Shown: piece by piece, positions 1 through 9,820 of the stretch
Position numbering within the stretch: the stretch's first letter is position 1
How the letters are laid out: the number at the start of each line of letters is the position of its first letter
Assembly (NCBI RefSeq): GCF_030272615.1
Contig: NC_081411.1
Location: 838,865,388-838,929,387 of the forward strand
From: Cryptomeria japonica
Lineage: Eukaryota > Streptophyta > Pinopsida > Cupressales > Cupressaceae
Reading direction: 5' to 3'
Length of the DNA: 64,000 bases
Translations under genes and position numbers: made by a program
The notes under the pieces: model-generated
What the model was told of the DNA's origin: nothing
The model's input: the letters and a program-made list of their open reading frames with translations, nothing else
Database searches by the model: none

Positions 1-361
1 AATCATGTCAGTTGTCGGATCACAAGGTATTTCATACTTAATCCTAATGACCATGTTGGCCTACATATGTTACCGAAAATTCCTTAACAAAAATTATCAA
101 GGCCACAAGATAACTTATTTGGGTCCCATCCTTAACCGACTTCCAAATACACATTACTGGGATCAAAAATTAACCAGTTGTAAATCAAAGTGAATATTGG
201 TTGAGTGTAGTGAATGTCGGTTAACCCAAACAAAGTAAAATGATAGATCAATGAATCTCGATGGAAGATATAGACACCACAAGATGAGTTGTCAGCTGAT
301 TTTCCATCAATGACAACCCTAAGTGCTATTGGCCTTACCGGATGAGTGTCAATTGCCAACA
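1..361 (-). repeat. Element B 3' LTR (partial, cut by window edge)
   Basis: This stretch matches 22383-22743 in the same orientation, with roughly 13% mismatch by eye. Read on the minus strand it begins TGTTGGCAATTGACACTCAT directly after a polypurine tract, which fixes the LTR start at 361. The other end lies outside the window. Confidence 0.85.
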
Positions 362-374
362 ATCTCCCCCTTTG
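362..374 (-). other. Element B polypurine tract
   Basis: On the minus strand the sequence reads CAAAGGGGGAGAT directly before the LTR start. This is the plus-strand priming site. Two more G-rich tracts of the same form lie upstream in the sense direction, at about 511-540 and 473-488. Confidence 0.8.
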
Positions 375-505
375 GCATTGATGACAACACTCATGTGAAA
401 AATGGTGTTGTTACTAAATCTGCCTCTGAATCTACACATCCTGACCTGTACATGAATATTCAATATACATCTGATACTCCCCCTGAGCAATATATACATT
501 TTTCA

Positions 506-3500
506 CTGTACTCCTCCCCCTTTGGCATCAATGACAAAGGAGGGCATCCACAAAGAATTTTGTACAGCTATACATACATTTCGGTTATATACAAGCTTCA
601 AAATATCGACATACATAGATTTCAAAAATGAAAAGTAAGAGTCCCAACCTTGCTTGAGAGAGTCAAGAATGGAGGTGAATCCATTCAAGAGACTGGTGTA
701 ATATTCAATTGCCTCTGATTCGATGGGATCCTCCTTCTTGCATATTGGAAATACATTCAGTCTTGTGAAATAACAAATTATCCAACCAAGGACCAATGAG
801 ATTCTGGAGCTTAGTTGCTCGCTTTATTGTGTTGTCCCTTTCCTTCTCTAATTTCAAATTTGATCCATGATTACCAAAATTGGACCATCCAAAGAAATTG
901 TAAGGTTAGCCGTCGGGTTATAAGAGTTAGAAATCTGAATCAAATTATTCCTATAGTTTGAAAGTTGCTTGTCTATGGAAGCTGTGATCTTGGAAAAATA
1001 TAGACAAGTCTTATAAACTTTACCTCCTTCCTCTAATTTTGTATCAATGGATTTTACCCTTTTCAGATGCAATCATTTGTAAGAATGTTTATTTCTGGGC
1101 TTCAAAAAATTCATCCTTGTCCTCATTTATTCAAAATTTGACCAAAGAATCATAGTGCTTAGGGATGAAATCAATTAACTCTTGCAGTTTACCAAATGAG
1201 CTTGTGCTCTCCTATGCCTGGAATTCAGGTACCAATCAGTTCAAAACTTTAAAATTGTGCTTAATCAGCTCCTTGTCCTTAGATTCCTCCTAGGCCAACT
1301 CTTGAGTTTCTTGGACTTGGAGTGTTGTTGTCGCCAAAATTTTCTCTATCAGGGACATCTTATGGTAGGGTTTGTCAAAACTGATAGAAAGTTGTGGAAA
1401 ATTACCTTTGGCAATGGATGAAGTGTCAATTTCCATGCTAGTAGGAAGATCTATCATAGTTTCCTTCCGTTTTTCTATCAAAGATTTCTTTCTTGTATCC
1501 ATTGAATCCTTTATTTTCTCTGCACCGATGGCTTCACCACTTTGTGCCTTATCCTTAACCTATACATCCTAAGCAACTATATTGTCACTACCCTTATCCC
1601 TATATGTATTATCCTTTTCTTTCTCATTAACCTCTGTATCATGTACATTAACTGTCAAGGTATCCTCTGCTACAAGATTTGACTCACTAGTCGATATAGT
1701 GGTATTTGGTGGAGTGCTAGCTGGTTGATCTGTATTTACACTCTATTCCTCTATTGGTGTTGATTTTTTATCCCTGGTAATTGTATATTCTATGATTGAA
1801 CAAAATTGGGGATCAACTCATAACCTAAATTCAAAAGAATTCAGACCCAAATGTCTATGGTCTCCTTCCTGATTTCTTCAAATCTTTCTAACATTATATT
1901 ATTTATTTTATGCTTTGGATTGAATTTGGATGAGTCAGTTTTATTAATCAAATTAGTAATCTCTACCAGAGTTATTAATGGACAATCACTAACTTAGTTT
2001 CCTTCATCTGTCGGTCCATATTTTGTGCATGTAATTTCTTGACTTCTAGATTATCATACAATTCTTTGGGCAAAATTTTCTCTAACTCAATTAATGCTCT
2101 ACTAAAAGAATCAAGATATAAAAGAATTGCTTCCTCAATCTACCTTTTACCTTTCTCATCAAATTCATCAAAGAACATGAAAATACTATCCAAATTACCA
2201 TCATTAATAATCTGATCAATAATGTCTCGAGCATCTTTTCTTCTTATCGGTTCTTCTTTTGGCTTCTAGTTTAGACTGCTCATCTGACTTTGGCTTTTGT
2301 TTATGTACAATGGTGATTTTAGGTTTCTGAGGAGGCTCCATAGCTGGTTTTGCCTTCTGTTCTTCCTTCTTCTCTCGTACTACCCTTGCAAAAATGCCTT
2401 TCTTCTTTGGAGTAACCTTAACTTCTTCATCTGACTCGGTCTCCTCCAAAGAAACTGTCATATATTGTTGGTTTGTCTTCTATTTTCTCTTTACTTGTTT
2501 AGCTAGTATAGAACTAATAGGCTCATTGGATGATTCTTTTGGTTACTTGGAAGACTCAGTATGTACCGAGACCACATTGGGTGTGGCCTGAGCTTCCTTC
2601 TTGGCTTCCCTCTCTTCCTTCCTTTTCTGTTTGATTTCTTCTCCTCTCTAAGTTTCAAGAATTTTAACTTTTTCTTCTACTTTTTCCCTATCATTCTCTT
2701 GACTTATTAAGGTCTCAGCTGCAACCTTGGTCAGTTTCCTTTTGATAGCCAGTACAACCTATTCTTGGTGAACTTTCAAACCTTTCTCCCAAACTGTGCC
2801 AAATTTCTCCTCTTTTTCATCGGCTGGTGCTTGTAGTAGATGTTGAGCATACGAATCTAGTGTGGCCTCATCCACCTCATAACCCATAGGCATGATTCAG
2901 ACTGTCCTAGGTTGGACTGCTTCCATCCATCATACATTCATCCTTATTTACCATAAAACATATTGTATCTTTATATTTTTCTAGTATAGATTTAGGAATC
3001 CTAGACCTATTCTTCATTTCTTCCTGAAAAATTTTGAAAAACACCCATAAATTTGCCTTTTTCAATTTATTCCCTTGACTATCCAAAATCTGGGCTATCT
3101 AGGTGGCTACCAAATGATCAAAATCTCATTGTATCTTCCCATAACCAGGAACAGTACCCAAAACATAGAATGCTAGGTAAATAACAAAAGAAACATACCG
3201 AAAGGTTTTTTTCTTGTCTTGTTTAATATTTTGAAGGTTTGACTTTAGCTCCTTTAGCATCACATTACAAAGATCATAGTGTGCATCCTCCTTCACTATT
3301 TGATGAGCAATCAAAATGTTGTTACCGAAGATACAGTTCAGCTGGTTTGACTGGTAAACTTTGTATCTGATTATCATTACAACAAATTTAACATCAATTT
3401 CCTTAACATCATCAACTCTCATCGAATGACCATCAAAGGCGGCACCAGTGAGTTTGTAGAGTTATGTGTTAGAGAGCTTGCACCTAGGGTTGGGTAGACC

Positions 3501-3938
3501 TCCAATCTTGTGCAGGCAAGTGATATTCTTGATCACTTCCTGCATGATTTTGTAGGTCTGATCCAACTAGATAAATTCACCATGAATGCGGCTCAAAATG
3601 TAACAGACCCATTTTGCTTCGTCAAATGTGGGAAAATCCATGAATTGAGTGAAACCCTTCCTCTGCAAGTGGGCAAATTTTGGTTTCAGCTGGTTATTCA
3701 TGATCAAATTCTCAGTGAAAACATAGGATAACTCATAATCCCCAAGCTCCTTGATGTCGCAATAAATGTATGCCCTAATGTCTTTGGTGTGAATAACACC
3801 ATGGTAGACACTTGAGAAGGCTCCCAAAGGTTCATACAAAAGAGATTTGAAGGGGTGCTTCTTGAATTCAAGACGAGGGTGGTTCTTGATTTCCACCACC
3901 AAAGGAGTATCGACATTAGATGAAGAAGCCATGATCAA
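506..3938 (-). pseudogene. Element B accessory frame of unknown family, decayed
   Basis: A long minus-strand coding frame starts with MIMASSSNVDTPLVVEIKNH near 3938 and continues with stops and a few frame changes to about 506. The first 400 residues (3938 to about 2900) look globular, with stretches such as GFTQFMDFPTFDEAKWVCYI and VLGTVPGYGKIQ. The middle (2780-2216) is very rich in Lys and Glu, and the last part (1500-506) looks helical. Most stops (for example at 3564 and 3123) can be explained by C-to-T changes. It lies where pol would be in an autonomous element. Element C carries a similar acidic, helical frame at its 3' end. I do not recognise the family. It is not a reverse transcriptase, integrase or RNase H by any motif I can see. 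Confidence 0.5.
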
Positions 3939-4315
3939 AGAAGTGTCAAAACTAGGGTTTATGCTAACGGAAAATACCTCAAGAAACTACTGGAAGCTGA
4001 AATTTCTTTAGAGAGAAAATGCTCACACAAATCACCTTGAACTCTTGAAAACTCTATAAATCACTCTTCTGAATGCTCGATCGTTGTGTGAAGAAAATAA
4101 CTTAACTTTTCCTTTTTATCACCGTTAACCCTAATTTTTCACTATCATGAATGTTACCGAGAAGTTTTACCGGGTCACATAGTCTGTGAGTAGGTTTCAG
4201 TAAACACTTGAAATTGCTTCAGTGTCCATCTGCAATTAAAATTCTCTAACTATAGATCCAATCTAGGGTATTTTCATGATCTTCAATGATTTGCCTACCC
4301 CTAAGGTAGAGTGTC

Positions 4316-5442
4316 TTAGTTACCAATTGTTCCTTCTTTTGGTGCAAGACCTAATGACTCTACCGAGTATTCTATCGATTGTGTGTCTGATCTCCTTACC
4401 CATCTTTTCTCATGTTGTTTTTTGATATCCTCCACCTTTGCCTTAACTTTCTCATTTGCATTTCCATTAGTTACCGGTGGGTTCTTACTTCTACAATATT
4501 TAGCAATATATCCAATCTTGTTGCATGCATAATAGACAATGTTGTTATTCTTAATTGCTTTGTTAAACCCTTGATTTCCTTTTGATTTGCATTGGTTAGC
4601 CATATGTCCAAATCTACTACATGCAGGACATCTTAAATTTCTAAGATCGGTGAATGATGCATTGTTCTGATTATTCCTATTTCTACACTAACTTGCTATA
4701 AATGATCATATTTATTGCAAACAAAGCATGTACCATTTAATTTGTGAGCATTAGGTTGTCTTACCGGTGATTTTTGGTTTCGGTTGTTGACATGATTCTG
4801 CTTGTGACCAGATGATTGATCTTGTTGTGTACTACCAAATCTTTCTCCTTCTTTATAAGCAAGACCTCTCTTATCATTAGCATCTCTTTGACTCTTCATT
4901 AGTTCATCAAGTTTGGAAGAGTTGAATATGAATTTGTCCTTGTAATCATTTGTAGTGACTAATTCATCTCTCATGATTATAATTTGTCTCTCAAGTTCCT
5001 GTTCATTGTTCTGGGACTGGATGAACTCAAGTTCCAACATGTCATTCTCATGTGTTAGTCTGTTGCATTCATCAGATTTGTCCTTCAATGCTTGAGCTAG
5101 GTTTTCTTCATTCTTCTTTCTTTCTTCAATCTCCTTGCACATTCTCATGGTTAGGGCTTTCATCTCATTCTTCAAGATAGTGTTCTCCTAAGTGAGTTTC
5201 TAACATTGATCCTTCATAACATCTTCCTCATCATTGTTCTAATTTTGCAATTGATCTCAAAGTTCCTTCCTCTTAGCTTGAACAACTAAGAGCTTTCCTT
5301 GCAATTAAATGATGTGTTCCATGTCTTGCAGTAGTTCAATCTTCAGTTTACTGTTTTCCATCTACTCATTATCAAGATCCTCAAGAGCAAGTTGAAGTTG
5401 TTGCTGCAAACTAGTTTCTATTGATTCCAAATTTTGGATCAT
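4316..5442 (-). pseudogene. Element B gag-like frame: coiled coil plus zinc knuckles, decayed
   Basis: The frame opens at an ATG (minus strand, near 5442), 33 bases after the primer site. It begins with MIQNLESIETSLQQQLQLAL and is coiled coil for about 200 residues. A basic Gln/Asn-rich stretch follows, then knuckle-like motifs: CFVCNKYDHL near 4700, CPACSRFGHMANQC (intact CX2CX4HX4C) near 4590-4632, and a degenerate one near 4500 in which the first Cys and the His read Tyr. Six stops before 5175 all fit CAA, CAG or CGA changed by C to T, and there is a frame change between 4696 and 4603. I see no typical copia gag fold, only the nucleocapsid-like tail. A nucleic-acid binding role for the knuckles is family knowledge. 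Confidence 0.55.
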
Positions 5443-5474
5443 CCTCAAGTGGTTAAATTTCTTCTGAGGAACTA

Positions 5475-5486
5475 GCTCTGATACCA
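5475..5486 (-). other. Element B primer binding site
   Basis: The minus strand reads TGGTATCAGAGC, the usual plant copia site complementary to the 3' end of initiator tRNA-Met. It lies two bases inside the LTR end. Confidence 0.9.
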
Positions 5487-5510
5487 ATTGTTGGAATCCA
5501 AGAACACTGA

Positions 5511-5535
5511 GGGGGGTGGGGGGGGGGGGGGGGGG
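5511..5535 (+). repeat. Homopolymer tract G6-T-G18
   Basis: A run of G interrupted by one T lies near the U5 end of B's LTR. Shorter C tracts hold the same place in the LTRs of C, E and F. Its exact length may be unreliable in the assembly. Confidence 0.9.
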
Positions 5536-5826
5536 TAAATCAGTGTTCTACTAATAAAACTAATTTTGAACTTATTGCTTATGAACCAATTAACTATAAG
5601 TAAATAAAATTAAAGTGCATAAACCAAATAACACATAAAGAAGCAATACCATAACACCAATATTTATACGTGGAAAACCCTGCAAAGGAAAAAACCACAG
5701 TGGGGCTGATACCCACAATATCTATATACTTGATCAAGGTATACAAATATTACATTGATGGGATTGCACATGCAATCAGGCCAATTGCCTAGAGCTCACT
5801 ACTCAAATAGAAGTCTCACTGACTTA

Positions 5827-5831
5827 CATAG
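5827..5831. repeat. Target site duplication of element A, left copy
   Basis: CATAG directly precedes the TG start of A's left LTR and is repeated at 22069-22073, directly after the CA end of the right LTR. Confidence 0.92.
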
Positions 5832-6170
5832 TGTATGTGGTGAAAATGGATAACAATAATAACAATATTGAAAGGCTAAATGAATTCAACCACAAAACCC
5901 TAGCCTAACAACAACAAACATCCACCATAACATATGAAGATTACCTAAGACAATGCAAATCAAACGAAACCACAAAGATTATACCATCACATGTCCAATA
6001 GGGTTTGGATCTCCATTCTTCCTATCTCCATTGATCTTGCTTGATATATTTGCTCTCAGATTTTATGTGCACAAGAGCTCAACAAAGAACAGAATGTGGT
6101 TGCAAGTAGGATTGTAGTGTAGACAATTGCATAAGAGATGATTAGGGTTTGATAATGAAGGAATCATCTC

Positions 6171-6178
6171 CTTATATA
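6171..6178 (-). promoter_or_regulatory. TATA box of element A LTR (3' copy)
   Basis: The minus strand reads TATATAAG after the palindromic U3 part. The same box is at 21644-21651 in the 5' LTR, where it would drive the genomic RNA. The assignment rests on sequence and position only. Confidence 0.6.
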
Positions 6179-6337
6179 GAAGACACAATATGAAATGGAG
6201 GGATAAGATTGAGATGTGTAAAAGGAGGTCGACTATGATTAGAGGGTAGGTAAGGGAAATAATAAAATAATGAAAGGGGTAGGTAGTGTAGGAATTAAGA
6301 GATGAATGACATGTGTCATGAGTAGAAAAGGTTAATG

Positions 6338-6570
6338 AATTAATTAAATAAATAAAGATTTATTTAATTAATAGAAGAAGTGGGATAATTAAATAAATAA
6401 GATATTTATTTAATTTAGGAAAATGATAATTTAAATAAATAAATGTATTTATTTAAATGAGAAATAAGACTAGAAGAGGATAAATGAATTAATTAAATAA
6501 ATAAAGATTTATTTAATTAATAGAAGAATTAAGCTCAGATAATTAAATAAATAAAATATTTATTTAATTA
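6338..6570. repeat. Five AT-rich inverted repeats in U3 of element A
   Basis: Palindromes of 30-35 bp built from AATTAAATAAATAAA and its complement lie at about 6338-6372, 6386-6417, 6429-6458, 6487-6521 and 6540-6570. The middle one has perfect 13-base arms. All are kept in the other LTR at about 21811-22043. Confidence 0.85.
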
Positions 6571-6595
6571 GACATGACAATTTTGGGTGTCTACA

Positions 6596-6609
6596 TTTTG
6601 CCCCTCTTT
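6596..6609 (-). other. Element A polypurine tract
   Basis: The minus strand reads AAAGAGGGGCAAAA immediately before the TG of the 3' LTR, the expected place for plus-strand priming. Confidence 0.85.
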
Positions 6610-6841
6610 GAGACAATGCGGCTTGTCGCGTTGTTTCAAAGAAGATAAGATGAACTGATACAGAGTTGCCCCGGGATGGGAATGATATGCCCCCTCGAGA
6701 GATTGGATGAAAATGTCTGAAAAGATTGCAGACAATCTCTCGATAAGAAAGAAAGGCTAGAATGGATTGACCGGATAAAGAGACAAAGTCACGGGATAAT
6801 GAAGACTGGCTCGAGAGGCGAGGGCTAGGGCTAGGGTAGTC

Positions 6842-6847
6842 TATAAG
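6842..6847 (+). promoter_or_regulatory. Candidate TATA box for the antisense PMD gene
   Basis: TATAAG lies about 95 bases before the ATG at 6941, on the strand opposite to the element's own genes. It would give the PMD gene its own promoter. The assignment rests on position and sequence only. Confidence 0.4.
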
Positions 6848-6940
6848 ATAGACCACGGGGGAAAATACATCCTCATTGTCATCTACACATCCACAAGAGC
6901 ATATTGCAGAGCAAAAATAGAGCAGGAACAGTCAGTAACG

Positions 6941-9814
6941 ATGGCTTTCACTCACAGATTCGATCACATTCGCCGATTTCAGAGGCCAGCAGAGGCAGGA
7001 GAGCCGATAAGTACCACCAAAGCTCCTCGTACTTTGACACATTTAATTTTGTCATTAATGCATGTCGAATAGGGTAATAAATGCGCTTAGACTAGGGTCC
7101 AAAAAGTGTCAAAAAATGTCCAGGCGCGTCTGCGTTGGTGCCAGGTGCGTCTGTGTTCGATAGGCGCGTCTGTGTTTATGCCAGGTAAGCGCGTTTGCAT
7201 TTAAAAAGTATGAATTTGCATCTTCTAGGTCAAATCGGCAGTTCTGTGATGAACATACGCTATCGATTGGATAAGCTGCTGAGAGGATACACTCACGCAG
7301 GTCCTCTAGGAAGACTAGGATAGATCAAGGCACTTTGTGATGAACATTGAGTACCAAGATAGAGTACTTTGTGATGAACAGTGAGTGTCAGGCGCGTCTA
7401 TGTTCGATAGGCACGTCTGTGTTTATGCCAGGTAAGGGTGTTTGCATTTAAAAAGTATGAATTTGCATCTTCTAGGTCAAATCGGCAGTTCTGTGATGAA
7501 CATACGCTATTGATTGGATAAGCTGCTGAGAGGATACACTCATGCAGGTCCTCTAGGAAGACTAGGATAGATCAAGGCACTTTGTGATGAACAGTGAGTA
7601 CCAAGATAGAGTACTTTGTGATGAACAGGGAATATTGAAATATGAGCAGCACTTTGTGATGATAGGGAGTGCAAATGTGAGTAACACTTTGTGATGAACA
7701 GTAAGTGTCACACATGTAGTACTTTGTGATGAATAGGGAGTACCACTAGGATAAATAGCAACACTTTGTGATGAATAGTGAGTGTCACTAGGATAGATAA
7801 CCATATGCATTTAGATAGCGAGTAGCATTTTGTGATAAACAGTGAATGCCACTATAACTGACATGATTGAGTTGTTTGACTGCAGGAGTACTTGCCAATG
7901 CTAGAGTCACAGGAGAGATTCCCATCGACGTAGAGGTTGCGACCTGAGTTGTCGCTCAAGGACAGAGCTGCCATCGAGGAGATGGGATTGAGACATGTGC
8001 TGTATGTGCCTGAGTTTCGGGCAAACATGGGTTTGCTAACTGCGCTGGCTGAGAGATGGCACTCTGAGACGTGCACGTTTCATTTGCCGATGGGTGAGAT
8101 GATAGTCACCCTGGAGGATGTGTACAGGATATTGCAGGTACCGATCGATGGGGAGCTGATCCCATACGATCGAGATGGAGACAGAGAGGCCTTGAGATAG
8201 GTGTTTTAGGACCCTGGATTGGAGATGAGGGTAGGACACGTGGCATGGGACACCATGACAGCCACAGGACTAGCGCTACCAGCAGTGATAGGAGGAGCTA
8301 TCAGTGGGTTCCTGTGTCCGGATAGGGCGACACGGGGGTTGGCTGTGGGCTGGGGAGGAGCACTGAAGACACTGGTGATGCAGCACACTAGATATGCTTT
8401 GGGACCATGTGTGCTAGCCCATTTGTATTATGAGCTTCATCAGTTTGTTTATCATGGATCAGTGGGACTGGGCTGTGGAGTGACAATGCTGCAGGTATGG
8501 GCCTATGAGCATCTACTGGTTACCCGACCGATACACTTCAGGGGCAGGGGTCATGGACGCAGTTTTGTACATTTGTATGATATGATCACATCACAGCCGC
8601 GGATTGGCAGGTTGGAGCACTGGCGACGAGTGTTGGATGACATTGATGTGCTCATATGGAGACCATATTTGGGCTACGAGGAGTGGGAGGATGACGCAGT
8701 TGAGCTACCCTACACCTTCCGGAGCAGGTACCTAATTGGGCGGATGCCCTATGTGTTAGAGAGACAGTTGGTGGATAGGGTTGGCCGAAGGTTTGGCTGG
8801 ATTCAGAGGATGCCCCGAGGCTCAGGCATGTATGCCCGCATAGTTAGAGATCAAGCACAGTTTGGGCCATTGCTATCATATGATCAGGCAGTGACATAGT
8901 TGGTAGAGATGATGCCCCTACCCTGGGACATGTGGCCAGAGATCGAGGACGCTGGCATGGATGCTGAGTATATAGCCTATTGGGCAGAGCATCTATTCCC
9001 ATGGTTGACAGATCCAGGAGAGGCATTGGAGGGAGATGGGGGTGGTGATGAGGATGATGGTGGAGGTGATGGGGGTAGAGGCCGATGAAGGAGGAGGGGA
9101 GTAGTTGGAGAGAGGTGGGTTGCACCTCAGAGGGAGGGTGGAGAGGAGAGGCAGGCTCGGGTGGTGAGGGGTCACGGTGGATTGCCTTTACAGGTGCCAG
9201 TAGCACAGGGTCCTAGGCAGGTACAGATACAGGGATAGAGACAGGTACTAGTACAGGTACCAGTACAGGCACAGGGGTAGGCACAGGGGCAGGCACCCAC
9301 AGAGGAGGAGCCATAGGCAGAGGGGGCTGACCCAGTGGAGGCTGAGTTACTAGATCTGAGGGAGATCTGCCAGGGCCAGGCAGATGAGATCCAGGAGCTG
9401 GAGAGGGAGAGGGATCGACTCATAACGAGGCTCAGGGATACTGAGAAAGAGCAGGATCAGGCTATCCAGCGCTACATAGAGGCTGAGACAGCACTAAGGG
9501 CTGGGAGGCAGGCAGCAAAGGACATAGGGGCAGGATACGCCTATGTCCTGCAGGCAGGAGAGGAGATAGCCTACTAGAGGGACCTCTACTATGGTGCAGT
9601 GCCAGCAAATCAGCGGGCGAGGAGCTTCCATAGACCGTCGCATACAGCAACAGCTACGGGAGGGAGCCGGAGGAGACAAGCATCGAATGGTGGGGTTATG
9701 GGCCCTCCGCCACCACCAAATAGAGGGGACAAGCAGGATGATCCTGGGGTGGGTCCTTCAGGGGCTCAGATTCCATCGAGGCCAGGTGGCTCCGAGGGAG
9801 GGAGTTCATCATAG
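6941..9814 (+). pseudogene. Plant mobile domain (PMD) protein gene, antisense within element A, decayed
   Basis: Exon 2 (from 7886, after the acceptor TTTGACTGCAG) stays in one frame to 9814 with no frameshift. The PMD core includes ETCTFHLPMGEMIVTLEDVY (near 8070-8130) and continues to about 8850. An acidic Gly/Asp run, a Gln/Pro-rich part, a coiled coil (about 9335-9560) and a Pro/Gly/Ser tail follow. A likely exon 1 at 6941-7006 reads MAFTHRFDHIRRFQRPAEAG and ends in phase 0 at CCG-ATAAGT, a donor whose GT now reads AT. Nine internal stops (7931, 8198, 8207, 8897, 9086, 9236, 9278, 9314, 9575) all fit C-to-T in CAG or CGA. The full protein would be about 664 residues. Host PMD proteins such as MAIN and MAIL1 act in the nucleus in silencing and genome stability. 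The role here is unknown. Family call firm; exon 1 tentative. Confidence 0.82.
7145..7638 (+). repeat. Tandem 247-bp duplication plus TTTGTGATGAACAGTGAGT repeats
   Basis: Two copies with a 247-base period (about 7145-7391 and 7392-7638) both carry GCGTCTGTGTTCGATAGGC and a long shared body. Short repeats of the form CTTTGTGATGAACAGTGAGT then run on irregularly to about 7850, roughly ten in all. The block fills most of the proposed PMD intron (7007-7885). Confidence 0.85.
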
Positions 9815-9820
9815 CCATAG

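Larger units (their letters stand above)
5489..5831 (-). repeat. Element B 5' LTR, U5-side segment
   Basis: On the minus strand this segment ends in CCAACA two bases before the primer site. It contains a long C tract (G6, T, G18 on the + strand at 5511-5535) and a GGGTTTTCCACGTATAAAT motif shared with the other copia LTRs here. It is broken at 5831 by element A. The last five bases, CATAG, are A's target duplication. Confidence 0.85.
5832..6595 (-). repeat. Element A 3' LTR
   Basis: It is nearly identical to 21305-22068 and the same length. In element sense (minus) U3 starts TGTAGACACCC at 6595. U3 holds five AT-rich inverted repeats between 6338 and 6570 and a TATATAAG box at 6171-6178. The LTR ends CATACA at 5832. 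Confidence 0.95.

Noticed and set aside
6560-6856. Minus-strand open frame of 98 codons behind the 3' LTR of element A
   Set aside because: It overlaps the polypurine tract and LTR end, has no motif, and is likely chance.
7145-7850. CRISPR array (regular short repeats)
   Set aside because: Repeats are degenerate, unevenly spaced, within a plant retroelement, and partly due to a 247-bp tandem duplication.
7898-9820. TAG reassigned to Gln or suppressed in the PMD frame
   Set aside because: Nuclear plant genes use the standard code. One stop is TGA and fits CGA, and the same C-to-T damage is seen in all other elements. Decay is the simpler reading.
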